A stretch of 64,000 bases of DNA from Mesostigma viride (Eukaryota; Streptophyta; Mesostigmatophyceae; Mesostigmatales; Mesostigmataceae), in assembly GCA_009746045.1 (NCBI GenBank), contig RPFO01000500.1, positions 122,001 to 186,000 of the forward strand. The letters are read 5' to 3'. The notes under the pieces are model-generated. The model saw only the letters and a list, made by a program, of their open reading frames with translations, was not told the origin of the DNA and did no database searches. The translations under genes were made by a program, and so were the position numbers. Below are positions 53,901 through 64,000 of the stretch, in pieces (position 1 is the stretch's first letter; the number at the start of each line of letters is the position of its first letter).

Positions 53901-56560
53901 TGCGCTGGACTGCTGCGGATACTCGCGGAATCGAGACTAGCGGATCATAGAAGGGCGCGGTACCAGATTATCGGTTTATGATGCGTTCCGGGAATGGTTG
54001 AGTTCCCAACGACGGCCGAGGTTAAGTTTATCTTGGAGGTCGTTGGTGGGCGTTTGTACGCCAGGACTAGCTGGATTGGCTGCGTGAAGGTTTCCTGAGC
54101 TATCCAGATTGCGGGCACGTTATTGGCGACGAATGAGTTTCGTTGCTGGCCTGCTACGTGTTGACGAGCGCTCCTGGCTGTTTCGCATTTCCTGATGACA
54201 AGATGTTGCGGAATCGGCTTTTAGTGATCCTTGTGGGTTGCTGGGTTTTAATGGATCGAGTTATCCAGATTTATCAAGAGTCAACTGCGCATGCGGTTCG
54301 GCATGGATCGAGTCGATCAGATCATTGGTTGCGTTCCGGTTTGCGGCATGGCTATGCTTTGCAGCTGAGTGAAGCTACGAGTTTCAAGCGTTCGAGATTT
54401 GTCGTCAAGCGAAGGCGTTTCGCTGCCATGGGTGGCGGTCAAGCATGTTGCTGCAGTGGTGGCTACGACAAGCTCGGCTGGTGTTGACTGTCGAGTATGC
54501 TGGCGAGTTTTCGCGCATGTAGTCGACATAGCTGCGAGCTGTGCTGGTCGCGAGCTCGAGGAGCTACGCGAGGCGTCATCTGCAAGGTTGCAGTTTGTGC
54601 GGTGTGGAGTTATCCTTCGTCAATCTTTCCAGATTTATATTGCAAAGCTGCAGATTGCTGTCGAGTTCTCTTTATACCGCTTGATGAGCGATTGTGAACG
54701 GCGCTGGTGTGGGCGTGTCGGCAGCTAGAGGGTGAAGTTGTGTCGACTGCGACGAGAGAGCGTCGGCATCTGGGGAGCAGCGAGGAGAAGTTGTTCCTGG
54801 TCAATTTTCCGAGTCGCGGGTGACAATGTCGACAAGCGGCAAGGTCGGCGGTGTTGTACATTGTAATTAATAATGGCAGTGCTGCGCGACGTGATGAACT
54901 GATGATTGCATTGCTGCGACGCGAGGACGTCGGGCATCGACTGCGGCAAGAGACGGCAGCAAGAAGAGCGGATGGCCAGGCGAAGTATCGCGGGGCGACT
55001 AGAATGTCACAGGCGACCTGGCGAGACGCGAGTATGCTGGCGCGAGTCGCAGGCGACTGGGTATGTCGCGAGCGACTGGGTGTGCCGCAGGCGACTGGGT
55101 ATGTCGCGAGCGACCGGGTATGTCGCAGGCGGCAGATCTAGAGTATGTAGAGCGATGGCAAATGATGGCTGCCGGTTGCAGTTAATTGCATATTTGCTCT
55201 CAGCATTCCACTGCTATATGTGGTATGGCGCTATGAGAATCATGGCATTGAGGCCGTGATTGCAGAACTCGTGGAGTTTGCAAGGAATTAATGGATGGTG
55301 CGTCCATCATTAGTTGGCGCGCGTGTACGTGACTGGCAGGCAGCTCCTACAAGGTCAGCATTTCCTGAGTCAGCGACTGGCAGGCAGGGATGGTTTTGTT
55401 GGTCGGGGGTAGCCAGATAACGTATAAGGCGAGAGCTGAAGGGTTCCCATAGCCGGAGGTCTCGCTGAAGACGTGCTGTTTCTGGGTCATGTATGCAGTA
55501 GCCGAAGCACAGTTGTGCTGTTCTGCGTGTGAAGGGGCTTGAGGGCCAAGTAACATGCCGTTTTCTCCACCGCTTGTATGTTGAGTGTGTCCCCGAGCGG
55601 GTGTTGAGTACATCATTCCTGTTAAGGGATATGTGAGGGACAGCCCCAGGCTCGGTCTAGCATGGTGTTGCTATTCCTTGAAGCATGAACACACTGGGGG
55701 ATCAGATGCTGAATGTGTTTCCAAAATTACTGCAATAATTTGACGGTTGTTGGTGACTGGCCTGTTTGCACAGGGTCAGGTTGAGCTCCCATGTGATCTC
55801 TGTATTGATGTGTGAGGGTGGGCAACTCACAGCATTGTGCAGAATGCCCCTGGTCTAGTGTATGACAGGGAAGGGCACCCTTATTACAGTGGTATAAGGG
55901 TGTGGATAAGGGCCTCGCGGTTGGCCGTTACCACCATGTGCTGGTGTGTAATTAGTGATCGAGACCCAGGAAGTACCTCTTCTGGATTGAAGTGTGGGAA
56001 GGGTCTAACAAGTGTTCGGTTTGATGTTTTGATTTGTGCCAACAATCTGAAGTCAAGCATTTGCATCTGATTTTCAAGGTTTAGGCAGCTGGGCTTGGCG
56101 TGGTGAGCCAGGTGGAAACCAGTTGGCCATAAATGCTTTGAGTGGTTTTGGAAACATCACCGGCCTTAGCAATAATATGCCTGTTCTGTGATCAGCCATT
56201 CAAGGACAGGTAAGCTGATGGGAGTCAGTTATACCTGGGTACCTGAGCTTTGCCAGCTGCAGGTGTAATGCAGAGGATCAGTTTGCTACAGCTGTATCGA
56301 GGCCCCAGGGTGACCCTGGCCAGGCCCCTGGGATACCTTCATATACGGTGGTTGGGCAAGCAGACAGGCAGGCTGCACCCCTGGATTGATCGGCCAAACA
56401 CCAGGCCTGATCGGGTGTGCGCCTATAACTGCGTTGGGAGGATTCCCAGAGAGATTTTAATGTTGTGGTCTTGGCTAGGCAAAGCACAAGACGGTGCCAA
56501 GATGGCTAGCATGCTCATCCACGCGTGCTGCGTCGCTTCCCCCAGAAGCCAGGTGAGACG
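53901..56560. other. no gene recognised; one short repeat
   Basis: Open frames are short and lack motifs. At 55,025-55,135 a ~21-bp unit containing GGCGACTGGGTATGTCGC is repeated about five times with variation. The stretch 54,100-55,150 is unusually rich in CGA/TCG words compared with its neighbours, which may mark a distinct inserted element. Confidence 0.45.
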
Positions 56561-57304
56561 TCAACTTTAACACGTATGGCTATTTAAAATAGCGCCTTAA
56601 GGATTGAGAACGAATGCGAAAGACCTTTGACTTCCTATGCGTCACAGCGCACGATGGTGGCTTAAGAATACTCGTCACACAATACGAATAAGCTCAAACC
56701 CGGAAAACCGGTTTCGTATATTACAATGTCACCACACAGATTAAAACACTCAATGCGGGAAGACTTACACCCAGTAGGCGAGGGATTCACACTCGAGCCC
56801 ACAGGAGATTTACACTCCAGGATTAAGCGATGGTAAATAATCTGTAGAGCAACGTGGTAAATTACGATACAAGGTCCGGACTGCTGGCATAGCTCGTGCC
56901 TTCCTATTTTGTCCCTTCGTCCCCGTTGGCGGCTGCGCCTGGCGCTGCCAACCAGGCATGACGTGAGGTCCGCGGGGACGGGCTTCTCGAACCGTCTAGA
57001 ACACATTAAAGACCAGTACGGCTAGAGGCCTCCCCTGAGAAATATCCAAATGTCCGTAGGTACCATCATAACGCATGTGCAGTGCCACTTGGCTGTCCCG
57101 TAACTCCCGTTCAGGCGCTAGGTCTGCCTACGGCGCAAAGGCCAAGTTCGTCAGCAAAACTTCTACACTTATACTTCCACACGGGTTGCCTCGGCTGCCA
57201 ACTACTATGGCCTCGGCACTGGCGCCGGATTACGGTCGGCGCCGATCGACCGGGACGGATAATTTATATTTACCACAAACGGCATGTTGCATCCGTGCAA
57301 CACA
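56560..57304 (-). repeat. 3' LTR of the chromovirus (inner edge clear, outer edge uncertain)
   Basis: The polypurine tract GGGGGGGGAGG (minus strand, about 57,315-57,305) is followed by TGTGTTGCACGGATGCAACA, a TG-start LTR edge formed by the hairpin TGTTGCA-CGGA-TGCAACA. A TATAAATTATCC box follows within 60 bp. The outer edge near 56,560 is a guess; it needs the 5' LTR for comparison. Confidence 0.5.
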
Positions 57305-57315
57305 CCTCCCCCCCC

Positions 57316-57855
57316 AACAAAAGAGGCGGCTACTCCTGTAGCCGGGACTTATAAATGACTGTATACATGGTCACTGTTCCCTTCCAGGGCACGCATCGAT
57401 CGTGCCAATTGTCACCGTCCGTTGGCGATGGTTTACGGCGCCGGGCGGTAAGGGCTCGGGCGGTGACCCCCACGAGCGGAGCCCCCACGGCCATGCCCGC
57501 GCAGAGGTGCGGCCGGGCGTTGACGCCGGTGGACACGCTCAGCCGGCGCGGCCTCAGCCGGCTCGGGAAGAGGCAGGCCATTGGCCTGGACTAGGGCGGG
57601 CTGGAAGGTGAGTTGCCGCTCGCCGGCGCGTGCATCATGGCGTTTGGCCAGGTTGACATCCCGCAGCGCCTCCATTGGGAAAACGCTCAAGAAGGCGGCG
57701 AGGAACTTGTGTCGGGTGAGGGACACCGAACCTCCTGTCCAAACGATACCGCACCGAATAACTCGCCCATGGACCCCTGGGGCGGGGCGGCCTGCATCAA
57801 GGCTGCCAATGCACATGCAAGGAGCATTACGCAAAAGGTAGGAGAAGGGCCGGAA
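57316..57855 (-). other. region between integrase stop and polypurine tract
   Basis: About 540 bp after the integrase stop. A 133-codon minus frame (57,834-57,433) has no recognisable motif. GC-rich; possibly 3' untranslated sequence or a lost small frame. Confidence 0.35.
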
Positions 57856-59514
57856 TTATGCCAACCCTGCCCGGGCTTTATACTCCTGTAGCAAGCGTGC
57901 ACAGCCCGTGAGTCCAGCCTCAGCTACCCATGAGTGCTCTAGCTCTGTTTGGGAGAACTTCCACTTAAGGAGGTACTCGCGGCGGCGGCCTCGATTGCGG
58001 TGGGCTACAATGTCCTCGACCTCATCCTCGGGCTCGCCCGTCTCGGGGTTGAACTCCAAGGGGGCGGGTGCCATGACACGACCTGGGAAGGTGCTCTTGC
58101 GGTAAAGCTTCAGCTGGTCAACGTGGAAAACATTGGACTTCAGCTGCCACGAGTCCGGGATGGCGACAGACACCATCACCTCATTGAACACCTTCTCCAC
58201 CAGATACGGTCCAAGGAATAAGGGGCGGAGCTTGACCTTCAGGCTGTCCTCGAACTTGTGCGAGAAGCGGCCTTGGTGGGGGCCCTCAATTAAAACCAAG
58301 TCACCTGCTTCGATTGCAGGGGTGCGCCTGTCCAGGGTACTTTGGACTCGCGCCATGTACTTGGCACGCGCCTGACGTAGGCCACTTATGGCGCTGGAAT
58401 GAGCTTGCACCATCCGTTGTACCAGCTCCCGCGCCCCTGCGACTGTGGAGCGTAGCTCCGTTGTCGTGGTGATGGCTGGGGCGGTCAAGAGATCGGTGGG
58501 GGTAAGGGGATGCCTGCCTGTATCAAGAAAGAACGGGGTATACCCGTGGGCAGAATGGGGGGCATTATTGAGTGAAAACTCAATGAATCCCAGCACTTCG
58601 TCCCAATTCCTCCCGTCTCGATCCAGGTAGTGCCGCAGTGCCTCTTCCACCACCCGATTCACTCTCTCCACCATGTGAGAAGAGCTACTGTGATAGGCCG
58701 TACCCATAGACAACTTAGTCCCGACGACCTGAAAAAATGAGGTCCAAAATTTCGACGTGAACAGCTTGTCCTTGTCGGTGATAAATTGTCGGGGCATGCC
58801 ATGGAGCCGGAACACATTGTTTAGGAACAAGTGGGCACACTCTTCCGCCGTCAGGGTGGCCTTGCAGGGGATTAAATGGCATCTCCGCGTGAGCCGGTCC
58901 ACCACTACCAGGATCTGAGCATTGCCCGCCTTGGTCTCTGGCAAGGGCCCAATGAAATCCATCATCACCGAGTCCCAAGGGAACATGGGGTCTGGAATTT
59001 CCTTTGGAACGCCCTGTTTGCCCGTATTCCGTGGCTTCATGTGCTGGCAGCTGTCACAGGTACTGACATACTCCCGCACATCCCGAGCCATCTTAGGCCA
59101 ATAGTAGGACCTCCGGGCCCTCGCTAACAGCCTGTCCTGGCCTTGGTGTCCCCCCAAGACGGAGTCATGTAACTCAAATAATACCTCAGCGCGGCATATT
59201 TGGGGGACATACAAGCGCCATGAGTCTTGACGGGCCGCCTGGCCACTGACATTCACGTAAAGGAACCCGTTTTGAAACTTGGCTGGGTAGCCGTCCATGC
59301 TCTGAGGGCGGGCAGCTATGGCTTCATTTGCCTTACCCTCAGTGACCGTGAAGCGCGAGATGAGGCGCTCTAGGTCCGAGCTGATGACGACCGTTGTTGC
59401 AGTATTTGCCAACGTGAATGCCTCTCCAACGGGCTGCATTGGAGGGTAGACTCCTGTCGCCGGCACCATATGGCTGTACGGGGCCGAAGTCCTTCCCCCC
59501 CTGCGGCTGCGCAC
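57856..59514 (-). CDS. chromovirus integrase with chromodomain
   Basis: 552 codons open from a GTG, with no start of its own: it is the continuation of the RT frame after a one-base shift at a G run (minus strand, near 59,500). The HHCC zinc domain is seen in ELHDSVLGGHQGQD and STCDSCQHMK. The DDE core has MMDFIGPLPETKAG (first Asp), QFITDKDKLFTSKFW (second Asp) and SSHMVERVNRVVEEAL (Glu). GPYLVEKVFNEVMV and HVDQLKLY follow, and the C-terminal chromodomain is VEDIVAHRNRGRRREYLLKW...LEHSWVAEAGL. Integrase joins the cDNA to target DNA. Chromodomains of this class bias insertion to marked (often heterochromatic) chromatin. All catalytic residues are present. Confidence 0.9.
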   Translation of the reverse strand: MRSRRGGRTSAPYSHMVPATGVYPPMQPVGEAFTLANTATTVVISSDLERLISRFTVTEGKANEAIAARPQSMDGYPAKFQNGFLYVNVSGQAARQDSWRLYVPQICRAEVLFELHDSVLGGHQGQDRLLARARRSYYWPKMARDVREYVSTCDSCQHMKPRNTGKQGVPKEIPDPMFPWDSVMMDFIGPLPETKAGNAQILVVVDRLTRRCHLIPCKATLTAEECAHLFLNNVFRLHGMPRQFITDKDKLFTSKFWTSFFQVVGTKLSMGTAYHSSSSHMVERVNRVVEEALRHYLDRDGRNWDEVLGFIEFSLNNAPHSAHGYTPFFLDTGRHPLTPTDLLTAPAITTTTELRSTVAGARELVQRMVQAHSSAISGLRQARAKYMARVQSTLDRRTPAIEAGDLVLIEGPHQGRFSHKFEDSLKVKLRPLFLGPYLVEKVFNEVMVSVAIPDSWQLKSNVFHVDQLKLYRKSTFPGRVMAPAPLEFNPETGEPEDEVEDIVAHRNRGRRREYLLKWKFSQTELEHSWVAEAGLTGCARLLQEYKARAGLA

Positions 59515-61223
59515 GTGCCCTCACGTGCAGGGGTGCTGCCGGCGAGGCGCACGGAATGGTCAACAGTGTCAACCTCCGCGGTTGTGGCGCCACAGAAGAG
59601 GAAGGGGCTCATCGGGTCGCTCAAGCGGTCGCCAAAGGGGGCGACGGGACCATGGGAGGGGATCAACGTCGTGGCCAAAACGTCAAGATCCTCATAAAAC
59701 CAATAGTCGGGGCGACGCGACAGGGCGTCAGGGACCGTGTTGTCAAGGCCCTTGACATATTCGATCTTGAACGGACCGAACTGTGCCAAATATTCAAGCC
59801 AACGGGCTTGGCGTGGCGTAAGCGTGGGCTGCGTCAACAAGTGCGTGAGGGGCCGATGGTCGGTCTGGATGATCAAGCGGTACGGGTCCGCAGGGTCGGG
59901 TTCGGCCATGGCCACGTTGAACTGAGCACCCAGAAGATGGTGCCGCCAAGTATGGCAACAGTACACCACGGCCAACAACTCTTGCTGATGGACCGGGTAA
60001 TTTCTTTCGGCCGGGATCATCGTCCGGGAGATATACTCGACCGGTTGGAGACCGAGACCATGGTCTTGGAGCAGCACACCGCCAATAGCAACCTTGCTAG
60101 AATCGCTATTGACCACGAATGGCTTGGTGGGATCCGGAAGGATGAGGACAGGCGCAGTGGCGAGCCTGGCCTTCAGCAGGTCAAAGGCCTGTTGACACAG
60201 GCCTGACCATTCCCACGGTACGTCCTTCTTGAGGAGGTGAGTAAGCGGGGCCGCAATGGTCGCGAAACGCGGGATGAAGCGGCGATAATACGATACCAAG
60301 CCCAAGAAGCTGCGCAAGGCGCGAACATTCGCGGGAACAGGCCACTGTTGGACGGCGGCGACCTTATCGGGGTCCGTGGACACGCCCTTGTCCGAGAGAA
60401 TGTGGCCTAGAAAGGGGACGCTGCGGCCTGATTCTACCTTGCTGCGGCGGGCGGACAGTTTATTATCCGCCATGATCTGCAGAACCGCGGCAACATCCTC
60501 CAAGTGCTCCTCGAACGTGCGAGAGAAAATGAGGATGTCATCCAAGTAGATGGCCACGCAGGTGCGTTTGTACGGCTGCGTCCCCGGGTCCCACGGGATA
60601 GTCGGGTCGCGCAGGTCTGCCGAGACCTGGGGCAGCCGACTAGTGCCCATCACCGACCTAAAGAGGTGGTTCATGAGCATCTGAAAAGAGGCAGGGCTGT
60701 TACACAAGCCCATGGCCGCCACGCGGAATTGGTAATGGCCAAAAGGCGTGGCAAAGGCTGTTTTATGGCAATCTTCGGGGGCGATCCGAAGTTGCCAAAA
60801 ACCGTCTGCACAATCGAGCACCGTAAAGTACTTTGCGCCCTCCACCTTATTAAATATATCATCGATGCGGGGGAGGGGATACTTGGACTTCACGGTGATC
60901 GCATTGAGTTTGCGATAATCCGTAACCAGACGCCACTTCCCATTGGGTTTGGGCACCAGCAACACGCCCGCGCTGTAAGGGCTATTGCTGGGCTCGATCA
61001 AGCCGGCCTCCAACAAGCCGACCAAGATCTTCTTGAGCTCTGCCAACTCCACGGGCCCCATGCGAAAAATGGGTGAGGTGGTAGGTGGGTGCCCCTCCTG
61101 CAAATGAATGCGGTGGAGCACCGGTCTGGCCGGGGGAAACGTAGGTGTTTTCTCCTCAAACACGGCTGAATACTGATCGAGCACTGCGTTGAGTCGTTTC
61201 ACCTCGTCTTCCGACAAGTCCAT
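59515..61223 (-). CDS. chromovirus reverse transcriptase-RNase H
   Basis: Read from MDLSEDEVKRLNAVLDQYSA at 61,223. RT motifs in order: GLIEPSNSPYSAGVLLVPKP, WRLVTDYRKLNAITVKSKYP, FTVLDCADGFWQLRIAPED, FGHYQFRVAAMGLCNSPASF, VAIYLDDILIFS (catalytic YLDD), FLGHILSDKGVSTDPDKV and RSFLGLVSYYRRFIP. The RNase H domain follows: PFVVNSDSSKVAIGGVLLQD, PAERNYPVHQQELLAVVYCC (Glu), LIIQTDHRPLTHL and YVKGLDNTVPDALSR (Asp). Between fingers and palm there is an extra stretch (SADLRDPTIPWDPGTQPYKR) before the YLDD box. The frame runs on out of register to 59,370, but the true continuation is the integrase frame after the G-run shift. Confidence 0.92.
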
Positions 61224-61234
61224 GCCAAGCGAGT

Positions 61235-61894
61235 TTAACGAAACTCCAGCCTGGCATGCTGGGCGCTGGGCCCGCGCGCGTGGGCAAGGGCGTCCAGACG
61301 AATGGAGTAAACGGGAGGAGGCTGTCGGGCTCTCATCATCCGCTTGAACTCCCTTTTGGACATGAGAATGTCCGCAAGGCGACGACGGTCACTCTTGAGG
61401 GCAGGCGTGTCATCGGTGATGGTCATGCCGTTGGCCGCATACTGCCGCTCAGGTAACCAGAATGACCCATCTGGGAAGTGGGTAACCATGGTACCAAAAG
61501 AGACGGTCACCTTGGATATGTGCAGCCAGTCAATCCCTAGGATGATATCAGCCGCTTGTAAGGGAATGACCGTGGCGCGAATGGGCACGCTGGTGCCTTG
61601 TACGATAGGGGCCAAGTCCGCATAGCCCGGGGATGGCTGAGTGTAGCCATCCGAGTATCGCACGCGCCGAGCAATGGTATGGGGAGTCGGGGTTACTCCC
61701 AGGCGCTGCACTATGGCCTCACTGATGAAGGTGGTAGCCGCACCACTGTCAATGAGGACCTTGATGCCCTCCAAACAACGCCCAGAGCCCTGGGGGTCTG
61801 GTAGGCTTCCAGTGAAGAGGAGTAGTTGCCGCGGGCCTTCGCTAGGCTCCGCTTGCCATTCCTGGGTCTCTGTCACCACATTACATGGTAACAA
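61235..61894 (-). CDS. chromovirus aspartic protease
   Basis: The open frame starts without an ATG, upstream of LLPCNVVTETQEWQ, and overlaps the end of gag. The catalytic motif is GIKVLIDSGAATTFISEAIV (DSG), followed by ADIILGIDWLH, the second conserved strand of retroviral-type proteases. It cuts the Gag-Pol polyprotein. It lies one base (-1) out of frame from gag and is separated from RT by a stop (TAA at 61,235) and another shift, so it would not be joined to RT as the sequence stands. Confidence 0.85.
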   Translation of the reverse strand: MLPCNVVTETQEWQAEPSEGPRQLLLFTGSLPDPQGSGRCLEGIKVLIDSGAATTFISEAIVQRLGVTPTPHTIARRVRYSDGYTQPSPGYADLAPIVQGTSVPIRATVIPLQAADIILGIDWLHISKVTVSFGTMVTHFPDGSFWLPERQYAANGMTITDDTPALKSDRRRLADILMSKREFKRMMRARQPPPVYSIRLDALAHARGPSAQHARLEFR

Positions 61895-61953
61895 AACTTG
61901 GGCGACTTGTGCATGGCCGGGTAAGGTGTCGCCCGGAGTGCCCTCCCGGCCTC

Positions 61954-63828
61954 TCAGTCCAACGCCTCTCCTGCAGGCCCCTCGTCCACCGGTGTGCCTC
62001 GCAGGTGGCCGGATGCGGCCGCGGAAGAGCCATCATCAGGCTCGGCCGCGTCTGCGGCATCCAGTTGGTTGAGGGCATGCCCAGCTTGCTGGTAGGCGCT
62101 TGGGGGCGCCTTGGGTTGTTGGTACAGCCGGGGCTGTTGGCGCGCTTGTTGCAAGCGTCGGGCACGCTCACCCGCACTGGGAGCTGTGCGCATATTTCGC
62201 GCCGGTGGTGGCCTCGAGGCCATTTGCGGGGAGGCCGCTTGGAAATTGTTGCGTTGCACAGGCGGGGCCTGGTCCAGCGGAGGGAGATCAGGGCACTCAC
62301 GTTTGATGTGCCCCACGCGGTTGCAGTGGTAGCACTGAATCCGGGAAGTGTCCAAGGCATTAATGTCCAGGACCTCGCACTGTAGCTCATCCACCCACAC
62401 GGGGGCGAATCCCAGCTCATTGAGTTCCAGTGCATTCACGCGGGGTTTTGGGGTCCGCTGCACCAAGGGAGCTATCTCCGCTAGGTAGGTCTTGATGTCC
62501 TGCAGGTTCCATTGAGCCCAGGAGAGGTGGGCGAATTTCCGCTTCACCTCATCCCGGAATTCGGGTTGCAAGCCCTCATAGAACCTTGCCAAGGCTTCTG
62601 GGCCCATCAGGTCATCAACCCGCCCAGCTAGAAGCTCGAACTTGGTCATATATTCCCGATAGCTCAGGTTCCCCTGCTTGAACGCCCCAAAAGCCTCCCG
62701 GTCCAGCTTGTCTTGGTCGGGTGGCAGGTACTTGGCCCGTGCTCGCCGAAATAATTCAGCCAAGCTGCTGGGGAAGCCATTGGCCAGGGCGCTTTCGCAA
62801 TGGAGAGCTTGTCTCACATCGGGAGCCAGTGCCTCGCTGGACACCAGCTTGACCTTGATATCCTCGTCCAAGAGCTTGCGATTGTATGTCTCCCAGATGT
62901 CGATCTTCTGAGACACTGCAATCTCCCAAGCCTCAAACTCTTGGTACGAGCAGTCGGGTTTAAACTTGGGAATATCCGACAGCTTGGGCAACGGTGGTAG
63001 TCGCCCTGCATTGTGAGTATCATCGTCATGATGGCCCATGATACTCGCGGGTCTCCCGGGCCCGGCCACACCTTGCGAGGTGTGCCCACGCGGGTAACCT
63101 GCCGGGGGGCTGCACTCATCCTCACCCGGGTGCTCATACCCATGTGGGTAGTGGGCGCGGCTTGCATAATGATGGGCGGCGGTGGCCGCTGGGTGCTGCG
63201 CTCGTGGGTCACCCGGAGCCAGGCGGTCGTATGCTGAGTTGGGGAGGGGAATCGCCTCCCCTGCGACCCCGAAGGAAGACCGACCGGTCCGTGCGGTGCC
63301 CTGGCCCTGCCCAGCCATATTTGGCGAGGCATGGCCGAAGGGGCTAGCCCCAAGGGGTCCAGGCGCATGATAGGACGCCCGATTCGCAGCGCGGCGAGAC
63401 CGCGATCGGCTATCATACAAGGGTGGCGCCGGGGCGCTGCTGGGCCAAGTGGCCAATGTAGGTTGCGGCAGCACCGTAGGCAGGGCCCCACTCCTACCGT
63501 AGTGCAGGGTAACATTATTCCCCTGCGCCCCCGCGCCGGCTCCTACACCAAGGGCCGGACCCGCCGACAATCCCGCGATGGATGTTCCACTTGGTGGTCC
63601 ATTAAGGGGATTCACTACAGGGCTACCAGGTGGTGCACCGGCAGCCGCCGAGGAATTCCCTCCCAAACGTGGGGTTTGTGCTGGGGATGACCCCCTAGAG
63701 CCACGCTCACTACTCGGGCGTGAGTGATTTTGGGTAGCTCTCTCTGCCGCCTCGAGTGCTGCCACGAGGGAAGGGGCAGGAGAGAAGCGATGGGCCTCTC
63801 GTCGCCCTCGCTCAATACCGTCAGCCAT
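61954..63828 (-). CDS. chromovirus Gag polyprotein with CCHC zinc knuckle
   Basis: 624 codons from ATG 63,828 (MADGIERGRREAHRFSPAPS). A long disordered Pro/Gly/Ser/Ala N-terminal half (~1-270) leads into a helical capsid-like region: PKFKPDCSYQEFEAWEIAVS, LREAFGAFKQGNLSYREYM-like, and FYEGLQPEFRDEVKRKFAHL. The zinc knuckle CYHCNRVGHIKREC then shows the exact CX2CX4HX4C pattern. A Gln/Pro-rich tail ends GPAGEALD. Gag forms the particle and binds the element RNA. The frame is intact. The pol frame is entered by an apparent -1 shift. Confidence 0.9.
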   Translation of the reverse strand: MADGIERGRREAHRFSPAPSLVAALEAAERATQNHSRPSSERGSRGSSPAQTPRLGGNSSAAAGAPPGSPVVNPLNGPPSGTSIAGLSAGPALGVGAGAGAQGNNVTLHYGRSGALPTVLPQPTLATWPSSAPAPPLYDSRSRSRRAANRASYHAPGPLGASPFGHASPNMAGQGQGTARTGRSSFGVAGEAIPLPNSAYDRLAPGDPRAQHPAATAAHHYASRAHYPHGYEHPGEDECSPPAGYPRGHTSQGVAGPGRPASIMGHHDDDTHNAGRLPPLPKLSDIPKFKPDCSYQEFEAWEIAVSQKIDIWETYNRKLLDEDIKVKLVSSEALAPDVRQALHCESALANGFPSSLAELFRRARAKYLPPDQDKLDREAFGAFKQGNLSYREYMTKFELLAGRVDDLMGPEALARFYEGLQPEFRDEVKRKFAHLSWAQWNLQDIKTYLAEIAPLVQRTPKPRVNALELNELGFAPVWVDELQCEVLDINALDTSRIQCYHCNRVGHIKRECPDLPPLDQAPPVQRNNFQAASPQMASRPPPARNMRTAPSAGERARRLQQARQQPRLYQQPKAPPSAYQQAGHALNQLDAADAAEPDDGSSAAASGHLRGTPVDEGPAGEALD

Positions 63829-64000
63829 CGCGTGGTGGCTGGTAAAGTGTGAACAATGTGCCTCTAGTCACCTTGGCGGGATGACAAATTAAGCACAAAA
63901 ATACGTCAATTAAAGGACGTGAGATATTACTGCAGCTTGCCGGAGCTGACAGTATGTATCCCAGATATAGGGTGTGAGGCAATGGCCAAGACGCCAAACA
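63829..64000 (-). other. chromovirus 5' untranslated leader
   Basis: 172 bp upstream of the gag ATG. There is no TGGTATCAGAGC-type primer-binding site and no similarity to 56,560-57,304, so the 5' LTR must start further right. Confidence 0.5.

Larger units (their letters stand above)
56560..64000 (-). mobile_element. Ty3/gypsy chromovirus retrotransposon, 5' LTR beyond window
   Basis: On the minus strand the order is gag, protease, RT-RNase H, integrase with C-terminal chromodomain, polypurine tract and 3' LTR: the Ty3/gypsy order and the defining chromovirus feature. The protein domains are largely open but sit in separate frames. The start lies to the right of 64,000: no LTR or primer-binding site is seen in 63,829-64,000. 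Confidence 0.9.

Noticed and set aside
61225-61245. GTTAAAC, a known -1 slippery heptamer, at the protease/RT break
   Set aside because: In the protease frame the bases fall as CGT TAA ACT. The stop is reached before the slip could occur in the required G TTA AAC phase.

Overview
The window looks like nuclear DNA of a green alga (Chlorophyta). The clearest gene is intron-rich and carries a pherophorin-like Ser/Pro-rich (SPPPPP) exon of more than 1,000 codons. Microsatellites run to hundreds of perfect units, and most of the rest is decayed retroelements and DNA transposons. A GC-rich palindrome like those of volvocalean organelle genomes makes a chlamydomonadalean possible. The species cannot be named from the sequence.

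Layout. 1-3,220: satellite and unassigned DNA. 3,221-6,010: decayed LINE reverse transcriptase (minus strand) and a second LINE 3' end. About 6,060-10,015: a broken copy of a DNA transposon, with its middle replaced by 1.5 kb of tetranucleotide microsatellite. 10,020-10,345: a second LINE RT fragment. 12,722-34,930 (minus): one 23-exon gene rebuilt here from splice sites and codon phase. It encodes a predicted ~2,174-residue secreted protein: signal peptide, GH5 endo-beta-mannanase, CBM4/9-like module, thrombospondin type 1 repeat, ~1,100-residue Ser/Pro-rich rod, and three copies of an unrecognised ~120-residue module. Its introns hold large tandem repeats and a piggyBac-like non-autonomous element. 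35,547-36,932 (plus): an intronless three-RRM RNA-binding protein, divergent from the mannanase across a 616-bp intergenic region.

38,551-44,363: a nest of ORF1-only (half-LINE) retroelements whose insertion order can be read from 10-12 bp target-site duplications. 44,364-53,128: two copies of a short retroelement. The first is split by a 7,552-bp DNA transposon (44,734-52,285) with 32-bp terminal inverted repeats, a GAA target duplication, subterminal 8-bp arrays and a DUF7869-type protein. 53,129-56,560: hairpin-rich, LTR-like and otherwise unassigned DNA. 56,560-64,000 (minus): a Ty3/gypsy chromovirus with gag, protease, RT-RNase H and integrase-chromodomain reading frames; its 5' LTR lies beyond the window.

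Themes. The mannanase gene joins a wall-polysaccharide hydrolase to a structural cell-wall/matrix scaffold in one polypeptide, which I do not recognise as a described architecture. Separately, the LINE, half-LINE and short retroelements all end in the same small stem-loop (CTCC-CAAC-GGAG and variants) just before different simple-repeat tails. This suggests one reverse transcription machinery serves them all.
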